A stretch of DNA of 38,826 bases from Oerskovia douganii (GCF_015142735.1 NZ_JACSPN010000031.1:5614-44439), one strand, 5' to 3'; positions 28,676-38,240 are shown, numbered from the stretch's first letter. Notes: generated by a model not told the origin, from the sequence alone. Numbers and translations: made by a program.

Positions 28676-29489
28676 GCGCCGGTTGCTGGTCGCCGGGTCG
28701 GTCCTGGCGGTCGTGGTGCTCTACGCGGTCCTGGTCCCGTGGCTCGCGGGGGTCGACGACCGCGTCACGGACTTCTCGCAGGCTCGTCTCGCGCCGTCGG
28801 GCGAGCACCTGTTCGGCACCGACTCCGCGGGCCGCGACCTGTTCGTGCGCATCGCGTCGGGCATCCGGACCTCGCTCCTCGTGGCGCTCCTGTGCGCGCT
28901 GCTCGCGACCGTGATCGGGGTCGTGGTCGGGACGGCGGCCGGGTTCTGGGGCGGCTGGCCGGACCGCGTCATCATGCGCAGCACCGACGCGGTCAACGCG
29001 CTGCCGCACCTGCTGCTCGGGATCGTGATCGTGGCCATGTTCCGCGGCAGCCTCGTCGCGATCGTCCTGTCGATCGCGCTGACCCACTGGACGCAGGTCG
29101 CGCGGATCGTGCGCTCGGAGATCCTGAGCCTGCGGCAGCGCCCGTTCGTCGACGCGGCGGTGCTCGCGGGCGCGAGCCGCCGGCAGGTCGCGGTGCGCCA
29201 CCTCGTCCCGGCGACCGCGCCGCAGGCCCTGATCGCGGTGGTGCTGCTCCTGCCGCACGCGGTGTGGCACGAGTCGACGCTGTCCTTCCTGGGCTTCGGG
29301 CTGCCCCCGCACGAACCGAGCCTCGGCACGCTGCTCGAGGAGGCACGCAGCTCGCTGCTCCTGGGCGGGTGGTGGACGCTCGTGTTCCCCGCGGCCGTGC
29401 TCGTGGTCGTCACCCTCGCGGTGGCGTTCGCGGGACAGGCCCTGCGCAAGGTCATCACCCCACCCCAACCTTCGGAGCTGAGACTGTGA
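28668..29489 (+). CDS. DppC/NikC-like ABC permease
   Basis: A 273-residue inner-membrane subunit with about six helices. The DppC-type N-terminal feature [24 protein letters not shown] is present. The EAA coupling segment reads [24 protein letters not shown], and the family-typical [18 protein letters not shown] follows. It pairs with the preceding permease to form the channel. The ATG lies inside the end of that gene (8-nt overlap with its restored frame), which supports the frameshift-corrected reading. Its stop overlaps the next gene (GTGA). Confidence 0.94.
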   Translation: MARRRLLVAGSVLAVVVLYAVLVPWLAGVDDRVTDFSQARLAPSGEHLFGTDSAGRDLFVRIASGIRTSLLVALLCALLATVIGVVVGTAAGFWGGWPDRVIMRSTDAVNALPHLLLGIVIVAMFRGSLVAIVLSIALTHWTQVARIVRSEILSLRQRPFVDAAVLAGASRRQVAVRHLVPATAPQALIAVVLLLPHAVWHESTLSFLGFGLPPHEPSLGTLLEEARSSLLLGGWWTLVFPAAVLVVVTLAVAFAGQALRKVITPPQPSELRL

Positions 29490-30400
29490 GCCTGCGCGTC
29501 GAGAACCTGACCGTGCGCCTGCCCCTGCCCGGCGGGTCGGTGGTCCACGCCGCGAGCGACGTGAGCCTCGACGTCCCGCGGGGCACCGTCACGGCCCTCG
29601 TGGGCGAGTCGGGCTGCGGCAAGTCGATCCTGGCCTCCGCGGTCATGGACCAGCTCCCGGCGGGTGCGTGGCGGACCGGGACCATCACGGTCACGACCGC
29701 GCAGGGGGTCGTCGACGTGTTCTCGGGGGAGCCCTTCCGGGGGCGGCACGCGGCCCTCGTCCCGCAGTCGGCGGCCACGCACCTGACACCCGTGCGCACC
29801 GCGCGCTCCCAGCTCGACGAGACCATCGCGGCCCTCGGCTCGGAGCGCACGAGCGACGACCTCGCGGTGCGTGTGGGCCTCGACCCCTCGGCCCTGGCCT
29901 GCTACCCGCACGAGCTCTCGGGCGGCATGGCCCAGCGTGTGGCCGTCGCGGGGGCGCTCGCGGGCGACCCCTCGGTCGTCGTCGCGGACGAGCCCACCGC
30001 GAGCCTCGACCGTGCCCTGACCGACAGGATCCTGGGGCTGCTGCGCGAGTGCGCCGACGACGGCGCGGCGGTCCTGCTCATCACGCACGACCTCGCGTCC
30101 CTGGTCCGCACGGGCGTGGCCGACCGGCTCGCCGTCATGTACGCCTCGCGCCTCATGGAGACGGGTCCGGCGGCCGAGGTGTTCGACGACCCGTGGCACG
30201 ACTACACGCGTGACCTCCTGGGCGCGCTGCCCTCGCGGGGGATGCACCCGTTGCCGGGGCTGCCGCCGCAGCTCACCGACCTGCCGGACGACTGCGTGTA
30301 CCACCTGCGCCGCCCCGAGACCCGGCAGTCGGGCGGACCGACGGCCCTGGTCCAGGTCGGCGACCGCTCGTACCGCACGCTGCGCGACGAGGTGGCCTGA
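29486..30400 (+). CDS. DppD/NikD-like ABC ATPase
   Basis: A 304-residue ATP-binding subunit. Walker A is GESGCGKS, the signature is [15 protein letters not shown], Walker B is [13 protein letters not shown], and the H-loop is [12 protein letters not shown]-terminal oligopeptide/nickel extension follows, ending in [13 protein letters not shown]. The usual three iron-sulfur cysteines of this extension (CxxxxxC type) are reduced to one visible Cys. GTG at 29486 overlaps the preceding stop, with GGAG upstream. The stop overlaps the next ATG by one base (TGATG). It powers import together with the fifth gene. Confidence 0.93.
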   Translation: MSLRVENLTVRLPLPGGSVVHAASDVSLDVPRGTVTALVGESGCGKSILASAVMDQLPAGAWRTGTITVTTAQGVVDVFSGEPFRGRHAALVPQSAATHLTPVRTARSQLDETIAALGSERTSDDLAVRVGLDPSALACYPHELSGGMAQRVAVAGALAGDPSVVVADEPTASLDRALTDRILGLLRECADDGAAVLLITHDLASLVRTGVADRLAVMYASRLMETGPAAEVFDDPWHDYTRDLLGALPSRGMHPLPGLPPQLTDLPDDCVYHLRRPETRQSGGPTALVQVGDRSYRTLRDEVA

Positions 30401-31062
30401 TGAGCCTCGCGGCGCACGGCGTGGTCGCGGGCTACCGACGCAGGCCGCCTGTCCTGACCGACGTGTCGATCAGCGTCCCGGCGGGCACGATCGTGGGGCT
30501 CTCCGGCCCCTCGGGCACGGGCAAGACGACGCTCGCCCGGGTCCTGGCGCTGCTCGACGCACCCCGCGCCGGGAGCGTGAGCGTCGACGACCAGGTCGCG
30601 ACGGGTACGAGGTTCGCGGTGCAGCGGGAGCTGCGGGGTTCCGTGGCGATGCTGTTCCAGTCGCCGCGGGCGTCGACCGACCCGCGCCTGTCGTTGCGCT
30701 CGATCATCGCGCAGCCCGCCGAGGTCGCGCGCCGCCCGGTCGACGTCGAGGGTGTCGCGGCGCGCGTGGGGCTGACCCCCGACCTGCTCACGCGCCGGCC
30801 GTACCAGGTCTCCGACGGCCAGCTCCAGCGGGCCTGCCTGGCCCGGGCCCTCGCGCAGGGGCCGCGCTACCTGATCTGCGACGAGGCGACCGCGATGCTC
30901 GACGCCGCGACGACCGCGACGCTCGTGCGCCTCGTCGAGGCCGAGGCCGCCGCTCAGGACGTGGGGGTCCTGCTCATCAGCCACGACGAGGAGCTGCTCG
31001 CGGCGTGCTGCTCGCAGGTCAGCGCGCTCGCGGACCTGCGGAGGGAACCGGCGGGGCACTGA
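30400..31062 (+). CDS. DppF/NikE-like ABC ATPase, short
   Basis: A 220-residue second ATPase of the importer. Walker A is GPSGTGKTT and the Q-loop is [15 protein letters not shown]. The signature is the divergent [15 protein letters not shown] (V-S-D-G-Q in place of LSGGQ, as in NikE-like proteins). Walker B is [12 protein letters not shown] and the H-loop is [10 protein letters not shown]. It lacks the long C-terminal oligopeptide extension. The ATG overlaps the previous stop by one base. It is the last gene of the operon and is followed by a hairpin. Confidence 0.92.
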   Translation: MSLAAHGVVAGYRRRPPVLTDVSISVPAGTIVGLSGPSGTGKTTLARVLALLDAPRAGSVSVDDQVATGTRFAVQRELRGSVAMLFQSPRASTDPRLSLRSIIAQPAEVARRPVDVEGVAARVGLTPDLLTRRPYQVSDGQLQRACLARALAQGPRYLICDEATAMLDAATTATLVRLVEAEAAAQDVGVLLISHDEELLAACCSQVSALADLRREPAGH

Positions 31063-31102
31063 CCTGTCGGCCCGGGCGAGGTGCGCCCGTGCGGGGGGCG
31101 AG

Positions 31103-31136
31103 GTGCCCGACGGCGGTGCGCGGCGTCGTCGGGCAC
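31103..31136. terminator. Hairpin ending the ABC importer operon
   Basis: GTGCCCGAC (31103-31111) and GTCGGGCAC (31128-31136) form a perfect 9-bp stem around a 16-nt loop. It lies between convergent stops at 31062 and 31175. Confidence 0.65.
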
Positions 31137-31174
31137 GTCGCCGCGGCGCGAGGTCCAGCCGGGCCGGGCCTCGC

Positions 31175-32584
<1,410 letters not shown>

Positions 32585-32897
32585 GGGGATCAGGGTATGC
32601 GGCACCGTCCCGGCACGGGAACGGCGCCCCCGGAGGGACGCCGTGCTCGCCAGCGGGGCGGGGGCTAACAAGCGTGCTGCGAGGGTAGTGCTGCAACGGG
32701 TCAAGCCCGGTCAGCCAGTCCTATGCGTGGACTTCTCGCGCGTGGGTTCCGCCCGCCCCTGATGCTGTTGTTCCTCAGTGATACTCCCGTCCCAGCCGTC
32801 GCGCAAGGGCCCGGCGGGCGCGCGGGCGAACCTCCACGCGGTGTTCGATCCCGAGCCGGGAGGAGCCGGACAACGGGGACCCCGCGCCTTCGAACGG
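32585..32897. other. Intergenic region between malic enzyme and HAD genes
   Basis: 313 bp without a convincing gene. It holds the malic enzyme promoter at its left edge and the 3' flank of the HAD gene at its right. A GTTCGATCCC string near 32843 resembles a tRNA T-loop, but no arms pair around it. Confidence 0.5.
32592..32597 (-). promoter_or_regulatory. Leaderless -10 box TACCCT
   Basis: Minus-strand TACCCT ends 7 nt before the malic enzyme ATG at 32584, without a Shine-Dalgarno sequence. Confidence 0.5.
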
Positions 32898-33761
32898 CTA
32901 GCGGTCCGTGCCCCCGCCCGAGCGCCTGCGCGCCGCCCGCCACACGAGCCAGCCCACGACCGCGAGCACCACGGCGCCGCCCACGACCGCGGCGGTCCGC
33001 GGCGGCGAGAGCTGGGTGCGCAGCGTGACCGGCCGCGTGAACGTGAGCGTGCCCCAGCCGCTCTCTCCCGCGAGACGCCGCAGCGTCCGGTCCGGGTTGA
33101 CCGCGAAACCGTGCCCGACGGCCCCGAGCATGGGCGCGTCGGTGATCGAGTCCGAGTACGCGTAGGACGCGTCGAGGTCGTAGCCGTGGGTCTCGGCGAG
33201 CTCGCGGATCGCGACGGCCTTGTTCTCCCCGTACGCGTAGAAGTCGATGTCGCCCGTGTACCGGCCCTCGACGATCTCCATGCGCGTCGCGACGTAGTGG
33301 TCCGCGCCCAGCACGGCGGCGATGGGCTCGACGACCTCCGACCCCGAGGCCGAGACGATCACGACGTCGTGCCCCCGGTCGTGGTGGCTCACGATGAGCT
33401 CGACCGCCTCGGCGTACACGACCGGGTCGATGTACTCGTGCAGCGTCTCCTCGACGATCTGCGAGACGGTCCGCACGTCCCAGCCCGTCACCAGGGCGCT
33501 CAGGTGCGAGCGCATGCGCTCGGTCTGGTCCGCGTCGGCGCCGCCCACCATGTAGAGGAAGTGCGCGTACGCGCTGCGCAGCACGTCGCCGCGGCTGATG
33601 AGCCCGCCCGCGTAGAACGGCTTGGAGAACGCCGCGGTCGACGACGTCGCGATGATCGTCTTGTCCAGGTCGAAGAACGCCGCGACCTTCCGCGGGCGCC
33701 CCTCGCGGGCGCCGGTGGCGGGGCGGTGGCCGGGCTGCGGTGAGTCCTGGAGATGGGTCAC
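32898..33761 (-). CDS. HAD-IB family hydrolase with C-terminal membrane anchor
   Basis: A 287-residue HAD phosphatase of the SerB/HAD-IB type. Motif I FFDLDKTI has nucleophile D31 and acid D33. Motif II is IVSASGSEVV, the lysine motif III is GENKAVAIREL, and motif IV is YAYSDSITDAPML. A single hydrophobic helix near residues 255-272 (AAVVGGAVVLAVVGWLVW), with an Arg-rich end, suggests a C-terminal tail anchor with the enzyme in the cytosol. Relatives include phosphoserine phosphatase-like and lipid-phosphate enzymes; the substrate is unknown. GTG at 33761 lies 6 nt after a leaderless -10 box. The transposon boundary lies only 45 bp upstream. Confidence 0.9.
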   Translation of the reverse strand: MTHLQDSPQPGHRPATGAREGRPRKVAAFFDLDKTIIATSSTAAFSKPFYAGGLISRGDVLRSAYAHFLYMVGGADADQTERMRSHLSALVTGWDVRTVSQIVEETLHEYIDPVVYAEAVELIVSHHDRGHDVVIVSASGSEVVEPIAAVLGADHYVATRMEIVEGRYTGDIDFYAYGENKAVAIRELAETHGYDLDASYAYSDSITDAPMLGAVGHGFAVNPDRTLRRLAGESGWGTLTFTRPVTLRTQLSPPRTAAVVGGAVVLAVVGWLVWRAARRRSGGGTDR

Positions 33762-33767
33762 CCGGCG

Positions 33768-33773
33768 AGCCTA
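33768..33773 (-). promoter_or_regulatory. Leaderless -10 box TAGGCT of the HAD gene
   Basis: Minus-strand TAGGCT ends 6 nt before the GTG at 33761. The transposon end at 33806 lies just upstream of the expected -35 position. Confidence 0.55.
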
Positions 33774-33805
33774 GCCGCAACGCGTCGTCGGCGGGGTGGT
33801 ATGTC

Positions 33806-33833
33806 CGGCGGTCTCAACCCACCAACGCACCAC
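33806..33833 (+). repeat. Left terminal inverted repeat (28 bp)
   Basis: It begins CGGCGGTCTCAACCCACC and ends CGCACCAC, and is the exact reverse complement of 37202-37229. Confidence 0.9.
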
Positions 33834-33892
33834 CTGCTGCTGACGTTACCGGTGGGGGTGAGTTCGGTAGCAGATGTTCGCTCGAGTTGGCG

Positions 33893-34516
33893 CTAGATTC
33901 TCCGCTTGTACTGTCGGCAGACGTAGACCCTGCGGAAGCGTGCGCGGAGATCCGATTCGTGCTCGATCTCGGCATGGGCGAAGGCCCGGACGGGGGAACT
34001 CAGACCTGGCGGCGATGTGAATCCTTCGGCGGCTCCATCCCAGTCCTTGTAGACGTGCAGGTACCGGAACTCCTCGGCGAATCCGTGGCGCTGGTACCAG
34101 GCGTTCGCCGCGACGTCTTCGCGGGTCCAGGCATCGAGGCTCGTGACTCCCCGGTCGTCGAGCATTGGGAGAGCGCTCGTGAGCAGTGCACTGGCGATGC
34201 CTAGCTGGCCGTGGTCGGGGTGCGTCGCGATGGTGTCGATCGTCGCCGAAGCGCCATCGATCTCAACGTCGAGGATTCCGACGACTTCTTGATCGAGTAC
34301 CGCGACGAGGCACAGTGCGGGACGCTCGAAGCGCGTCCGCTGGGGTTTGACGTCGTCGTAGTACTGCGAGCCAAGGAACGAGAGCGCCCGGCACCGTACC
34401 CAGCTCGGTTCGTCAACATCGAGGTACAGCCGGATCGACGCAACAGGACGTGCCCGGCCGTGTTCAACCATCAAGGACTCGTCGAAGCCAGCAGCCCGCA
34501 GGAAGTGTGAGGTCAT
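33893..34516 (-). CDS. GNAT-family N-acetyltransferase (transposon cargo)
   Basis: A 207-residue single-domain GNAT protein. ASIRLYLDVDEPSWVRCRALSFLG at the start matches a common environmental acetyltransferase type. LVAVLDQEVVGILDVEIDG is a core strand pair, and TIATHPDHGQLGIASALL is the acetyl-CoA loop. AWTREDVAANAWYQRHGF is the usual C-terminal motif. The substrate is unknown; as transposon cargo it could act on an antibiotic or amine. ATG at 34516 is the first good start, with no clear ribosome site; an ATG at 34474 is an alternative. Less GC-biased codons than the backbone suggest transfer. Confidence 0.83.
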   Translation of the reverse strand: MTSHFLRAAGFDESLMVEHGRARPVASIRLYLDVDEPSWVRCRALSFLGSQYYDDVKPQRTRFERPALCLVAVLDQEVVGILDVEIDGASATIDTIATHPDHGQLGIASALLTSALPMLDDRGVTSLDAWTREDVAANAWYQRHGFAEEFRYLHVYKDWDGAAEGFTSPPGLSSPVRAFAHAEIEHESDLRARFRRVYVCRQYKRRI

Positions 34517-34592
34517 GCGGTCAGGGTGCCCGCATCGGGCCCGGTGGTCGAGACAATTGCCTGCCGCCTCGTAGGGGCTGCTACTGACGGTC

Positions 34593-35192
34593 TCAGGCCA
34601 TCGGCCCAGTGAGCGACGGGGCGACAGCGCGCTGGATGGTGCGATAGACGGTTGCGCGTGAGACGCCGAAGAGCTCAGCAAGCTCACCGCTGGTGTGCTC
34701 GCCGGCGGCGTGGACGGCCAGGAGGTGGCGTTGCTGGGCGGGCGTGAGCTTCGGCTTCTTCCCACGCAACCGGCCCTTGGCCTTGGCTATGGCCATACCT
34801 TCGCGGGTACGCGCGCGGATGAGGTCAGCCTCGAACTCGGCGACCATGCCCAGGACGTTGAACAGGAGCTTGCCGACGGGGTCGGTCGGGTCGTAGGCGT
34901 TGCCGCCCAGGGAGAGGACGATTCGGCGGCGGGTGAGCTCGTCGGCGATGTGCCTGGCGTCGGGCAGGGACCTGGCGAGGCGGTCGAGCTTGGTGACCAC
35001 GAGCATGTCCCCGGCCCGGCACGCGGCGAGGGCTTCACGCAGCCCTGGCCGGTCGCGGTTGGTGCCGGTCAGGCCGTGGTCGACGTAGATCCGCTCGGCC
35101 TCGACACCCAGCCGCTCGAGCCCTTCGCGCTGGGCGGTCAGGTCCTGCCCTTGAGTCGAGACCCGCGCATATCCGATCTTCATACCCGTCAT
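34593..35192 (-). CDS. Serine recombinase / Tn3-type resolvase
   Basis: A 199-residue small serine recombinase of the resolvase/invertase family. The catalytic serine is S12 in IGYARVSTQGQ. The family block YVDHGLTGTNRDRPGLREAL follows, then LVVTKLDRLARSLPDA with active-site arginines, the long E-helix (NVLGMVAEFEADLIRARTREG), and a C-terminal helix-turn-helix (TSGELAELFGVSRATVYRTIQRA). It probably resolves cointegrates or mediates inversion at the repeats just upstream (35222-35307). The start is uncertain among ATG 35192, ATG 35183 and a TTG at 35213. Confidence 0.92.
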   Translation of the reverse strand: MTGMKIGYARVSTQGQDLTAQREGLERLGVEAERIYVDHGLTGTNRDRPGLREALAACRAGDMLVVTKLDRLARSLPDARHIADELTRRRIVLSLGGNAYDPTDPVGKLLFNVLGMVAEFEADLIRARTREGMAIAKAKGRLRGKKPKLTPAQQRHLLAVHAAGEHTSGELAELFGVSRATVYRTIQRAVAPSLTGPMA

Positions 35193-35221
35193 GGCGCAAG
35201 TGTCGCAGTTCAACCCCCTTC

Positions 35222-35307
35222 ACCGGGCACATTTGCGGGCGGGTCTACCGGGCACCAAGAATTGGCGGAACCGCGTGCGTTGAGTTGGCGGGTCCCAGGT
35301 GCCCGGT
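35222..35307. promoter_or_regulatory. Candidate res (resolution) region upstream of the resolvase
   Basis: ACCGGGCAC occurs at 35222-35230 and 35247-35255, and its inverse GTGCCCGGT at 35299-35307. GGCGGGTC occurs at 35238-35245 and 35287-35294. The cluster occupies the gap between the divergent resolvase and methyltransferase genes, where resolvase binding sites are normally found. Confidence 0.45.
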
Positions 35308-35333
35308 GAGGGATCGGCTAACGGGCGCTGGCC

Positions 35334-35339
35334 TACTCT
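35334..35339 (+). promoter_or_regulatory. Leaderless -10 box TACTCT
   Basis: TACTCT ends 7 nt before the methyltransferase ATG at 35347. Confidence 0.5.
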
Positions 35340-35346
35340 GCCTCCT

Positions 35347-35988
35347 ATGAACGAACGACTGGCCCGGGCGCGAGCCGGGTACGACGCCGTCGCTGCGGAC
35401 TACGCAGCGCTGCTCCCCGACGCGTCCTTCGAAGCGGGCATGGACCTGGCGATGATTGACCAGTTCGTTGATCAGCTGCCAGCAGGGGCACGGGTGCTGG
35501 ATGCGGGGTGTGGCACAGGTCGGATGCTGGGGCACCTTCACGAGCGAGAGTCGTCCTTGCGCCTGGTCGGCATCGACCTCTCATCGGGGATGCTCGCGGA
35601 GGCAGCACGACCCACCGTCCCGACGGCGCTGGTGGCAGCCGATCTTGCAGCGCTCCCGTTCGACCAGGACGTCTTCGACGGAGTACTGGCGTGGTACTCG
35701 ATCATTCACGTCCCCTCTGACGCGCTGGCAGCGGCCGTCGCGGAGATGGCTCGGGTGCTCCGACCCGGTGGAACCCTCCTGTTCGGCTTCCATGCGGGCA
35801 CAGGGGAACGGACGATCACGAGCGCCTATGGGCAGCCAGTAGAGCTCACCTCGTTCTTGCACCTCACGACGGATGTCGCCGCGGCGGCGCGCGCTGCCGG
35901 GCTCGACGTGGATACCGTGCTGGACCGCGCACCGCGCCCTACTGAGAAGCACGATCAAGGGTTCGTGCTCGCACAGGCGCCGAAGTAG
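35347..35988 (+). CDS. Class I SAM-dependent methyltransferase (transposon cargo)
   Basis: A 213-residue methyltransferase with a complete Rossmann core. Motif I is VLDAGCGTGRMLGHL and the acidic end of strand 2 is LVGIDLSSGML. Motif II/III surrounds DVFDGVLAWYSIIHVP, then MARVLRPGGTLLFGFHAG. The C-terminal HDQGFVLAQAPK looks like a natural end. It belongs to the UbiE/MenG-like small-molecule type; the acceptor is unknown. ATG at 35347 follows a leaderless -10 box. Its 3' end overlaps the oppositely directed transposase reading frame by 50 bp. Confidence 0.88.
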   Translation: MNERLARARAGYDAVAADYAALLPDASFEAGMDLAMIDQFVDQLPAGARVLDAGCGTGRMLGHLHERESSLRLVGIDLSSGMLAEAARPTVPTALVAADLAALPFDQDVFDGVLAWYSIIHVPSDALAAAVAEMARVLRPGGTLLFGFHAGTGERTITSAYGQPVELTSFLHLTTDVAAAARAAGLDVDTVLDRAPRPTEKHDQGFVLAQAPK

Positions 35989-37168
35989 CCCACTCTGCTG
36001 CGAGCTGACGTGGAAGTCGAGAATCTGCAGCAGCCTGCCGAAACGTGTCCGCTGGCGTTGCCCAGTTGAGCACTCGCCGCGGGCGCTCGTTGAGGAGTCG
36101 TTGGATCCGCTCGAGCTCGACGTCGTCGGTCGCGGTGAGGTTGGACCGTCGCGGTAGGTACTGGCGCAGGAGACGGTTGGTGTTCTCGTTGGTGCCGCGC
36201 TGCCACGGGCTGCGGGGGTCGCAGAAGTAGACCGGTGCGTCGATCAGGGCGCTGAGGAAGGCGTGATCAGCCATCTCACGGCCACGATCCCACGTCAGGG
36301 ACTTGCACATCCCGGGCGGCACGTTGAACAGCGCGCGGGCGACCGCGGTGCTGACGTCCTTGGCCTTGATCCCGTCGGGCAGCGGGACGATCTTCAGGTA
36401 GCGGGTCGAGCGCTCCACGAGCGTGGCCACCGCTGAGGGGCGCTTGCCCATCACGAGGTCACCTTCCCAGTGGCCAGGCTCAAGCCGGTCGGCCACGGTA
36501 GCCGGGCGGTGGTGGATGGACACCATGTCACGCAGCTGCCCCCGCCCGTGAGACCGCTGGACCATCCGGGGCCGTCGCATCGAACGACCCGTTCGCAGCC
36601 GCTGGTAGGTCGCCTTCGGAATCGACCGCGACCTCGGCAGGTACACCGCGCGATAGATCGTCTCGTGCGAGACCCACATGCCCGGCTCGTCAGGATGCTC
36701 ACGGCGCAACCACGCCGCAATCTGCTGCGGAGACCAGTCCAGCTCAAGCCGCCCCAGCACCACGGTCCGCAACCGCTCGTCACCCGCCAGGCGCGGCACC
36801 CGCGGGCGCCGCGCCTCACTCTGGGCACGCCCGTCTGCCGTGGTCGCCCGGTAGGCGGCGCGGCCGCCGTTGCGCGCGATCTCCCGCGACACCGTCGAGG
36901 CCGGCCGGCCGAGCCCTGCGGCGATCGCCCGTCCAGACAGCCCGCTCGCGATCCCGCGCGAGATCTCCTCCCGCTCCCCAGGACTCAGGTGTCGCAGCGA
37001 ACGCCTCGGCAGCGAAGGCCGGACCCCGCCATGGCGCAGCAAATACCGGCGCACCTGCTGCTCCTGCAGGCCAGCCCGATCAGCGATCCGCCGCAGCGAT
37101 TCCCCCTCACCCCACGCCCCCCACACCACAGCCTGCTCCGGCGCCGACAACGACGTCCCAACACCCAT
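35939..37168 (-). CDS. IS30-family transposase
   Basis: A 409-residue DDE transposase. N-terminal helix-turn-helix regions (EQAVVWGAWGEGESLRRIADRAGL, and RSLRHLSPGEREEISRGIASG with ASTVSREIARNGG) are followed by the IS30 catalytic core. Its acids are D237 (HWEGDLVMG), D294 (LTWDRGREM) and E328 (RGTNENTNR). The D-33-E spacing is typical, so the enzyme looks intact. ATG at 37168 has GGAGG 5 nt upstream; an in-frame GTG lies at 37186. The last roughly 25 residues (LPRQLAAEW...) may be read from sequence beyond the original element, because the frame runs into the methyltransferase gene. Confidence 0.93.
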   Translation of the reverse strand: MGVGTSLSAPEQAVVWGAWGEGESLRRIADRAGLQEQQVRRYLLRHGGVRPSLPRRSLRHLSPGEREEISRGIASGLSGRAIAAGLGRPASTVSREIARNGGRAAYRATTADGRAQSEARRPRVPRLAGDERLRTVVLGRLELDWSPQQIAAWLRREHPDEPGMWVSHETIYRAVYLPRSRSIPKATYQRLRTGRSMRRPRMVQRSHGRGQLRDMVSIHHRPATVADRLEPGHWEGDLVMGKRPSAVATLVERSTRYLKIVPLPDGIKAKDVSTAVARALFNVPPGMCKSLTWDRGREMADHAFLSALIDAPVYFCDPRSPWQRGTNENTNRLLRQYLPRRSNLTATDDVELERIQRLLNERPRRVLNWATPADTFRQAAADSRLPRQLAAEWATSAPVRARTLDRASQ

Positions 37169-37201
37169 CCCGGCCTCCACAACCACGCATCATCCACCCT
37201 C

Positions 37202-37229
37202 GTGGTGCGTTGGTGGGTTGAGACCGCCG
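37202..37229 (-). repeat. Right terminal inverted repeat (28 bp)
   Basis: Exact reverse complement of 33806-33833, lying just upstream of the transposase start. Confidence 0.9.
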
Positions 37230-37299
37230 TCGTTTTTGCGCAGGTCGAGGTTGAAGCCACTGTAACTCGCGACCGAGTGTCGGTCGAAGCGCGATGCGA

Positions 37300-38130
37300 T
37301 CAGTAGATCGCGACGGCGTCGATGACGACTGCGGGGCCGGGAATGAAGGCCTGGACGTCGTCGGCCGGCAGGTCGATCGCAAGTGACTTCGACAGGCCGG
37401 CGACCATGTCATCCATGCTGGTCATGAGAGTGCGCTTCATCAGCCACTCCCAGCCGTGCAACAGCCACTTCTCGGTATTGAGGAAGTCGTCCTCCTCGAT
37501 GAGTGATTCGACGGTGCCGACGAGTCCGATCTCTCCTTCGACCTGATCGGCCGCGGCGTCATCGACGAAGTGTCCTGGTCGCACGCTCACCAGAACCCGC
37601 GGTTCGAGGCCACAGCCTTCAAGCTCGAACAGAGTCGGCACGGGCACCAACTCGTTGCCCAGGTAGACCGCCTTGAGCGCTTCCTCCACACCGGTGGGCA
37701 TCTGACCAGAGGTCAGGTCTTCTAGCGACGTAGCAGATGAGCGGATCGCCTGCAGCGCGACGTAGAGCAGCTTGCCTGCCACCGAAGCTGTAGTCAGGTG
37801 CGCTGCGCCTTCCAGGACCAGGGCGGTGTCCTTGTGCAGCGCGAGACCGGCGCTCGGTGCTTGGACGTGTCCGCCGTGACTGAGCTGGTCAAGAACCTTG
37901 CTCACTGCGGCCTTCTGATTCGGAGCCAGGGTGTAGCTGGTCTGAACCTCGATCTCCGTTCCGCGCTCACCACCTAGTTCGCTTCCTTTGAACCCGAGCT
38001 TCCCGCCCCCCTTGCGGTTCTTCATCGTGCGTTCGGTGATCTCCTGCTGTAGCGGTACACCAACATCGGCATACTCGGCCAGCGCGAAGAGAGTCTCAAC
38101 ATCCAGGAACTTCGGCGTACGCAGAGGCAT
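37300..38130 (-). CDS. DUF6414-like protein of unknown function
   Basis: A 276-residue soluble protein. The beginning PKFLDVETLFALAEYADV, then a basic Gly-rich stretch (NRKGGGKLGFKGSE) leading into GGERGTEIEVQTSYTLAP, recalls DUF6414 proteins. These often sit beside mobile or defence genes and have no proven function; the match is from memory and moderate. The middle holds KDTALVLEGAAHLTTASVAGKLLYVALQAI. ATG at 38130 is preceded by CACTAT 6 nt upstream, a leaderless-type box; an in-frame GTG lies at 38148. It is divergent from the AlbA_2 gene with a shared 110-bp promoter region. Base composition is clearly less GC-rich than the backbone. Confidence 0.72.
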   Translation of the reverse strand: MPLRTPKFLDVETLFALAEYADVGVPLQQEITERTMKNRKGGGKLGFKGSELGGERGTEIEVQTSYTLAPNQKAAVSKVLDQLSHGGHVQAPSAGLALHKDTALVLEGAAHLTTASVAGKLLYVALQAIRSSATSLEDLTSGQMPTGVEEALKAVYLGNELVPVPTLFELEGCGLEPRVLVSVRPGHFVDDAAADQVEGEIGLVGTVESLIEEDDFLNTEKWLLHGWEWLMKRTLMTSMDDMVAGLSKSLAIDLPADDVQAFIPGPAVVIDAVAIY

Positions 38131-38227
38131 GTGTCGATAGTGCCGCACCCCACCGACATCCAGGTCCTGCCGATCGGGCGAAGGTCCCCCGACGCGACGT
38201 CGACCTGGGGCAGTTGATCTGAGGCCC

Positions 38228-38233
38228 TACGCT
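38228..38233 (+). promoter_or_regulatory. Leaderless -10 box TACGCT
   Basis: TACGCT ends 7 nt before the ATG at 38241, in the divergent promoter region shared with the DUF6414-like gene. Confidence 0.5.
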
Positions 38234-38240
38234 CTGGGGC

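Larger units (their letters stand above)
33806..37229. mobile_element. 3.4-kb inverted-repeat-bounded unit with IS30 transposase and cargo genes
   Basis: Perfect 28-bp inverted repeats (33806-33833 and 37202-37229) enclose a GNAT acetyltransferase, a serine resolvase, a SAM methyltransferase and an IS30-family transposase. The right repeat is 34 bp upstream of the transposase start, the normal place for one IS30 end. No second end is visible next to the transposase stop, so the distal copy at 33806 appears to serve the whole unit. GTC occurs at 33803-33805 and at 37229-37231, a possible 3-bp target duplication if the ends are offset by one base. Lower GC than the flanking backbone supports recent arrival. 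Confidence 0.7.

Noticed and set aside
32843-32852. GTTCGATCCC resembling a tRNA T-loop
   Set aside because: The flanking bases do not form a T-stem and no acceptor or anticodon arms can be drawn.
34586-34597. GACGGTCTCAGG resembling part of the transposon end
   Set aside because: The shared string is only about eight bases and overlaps the resolvase stop; likely chance.
35939-37229. A simple, self-contained IS30 insertion sequence
   Set aside because: Only one terminal repeat lies next to the transposase; the matching copy is at 33806, so a minimal element cannot be delimited.
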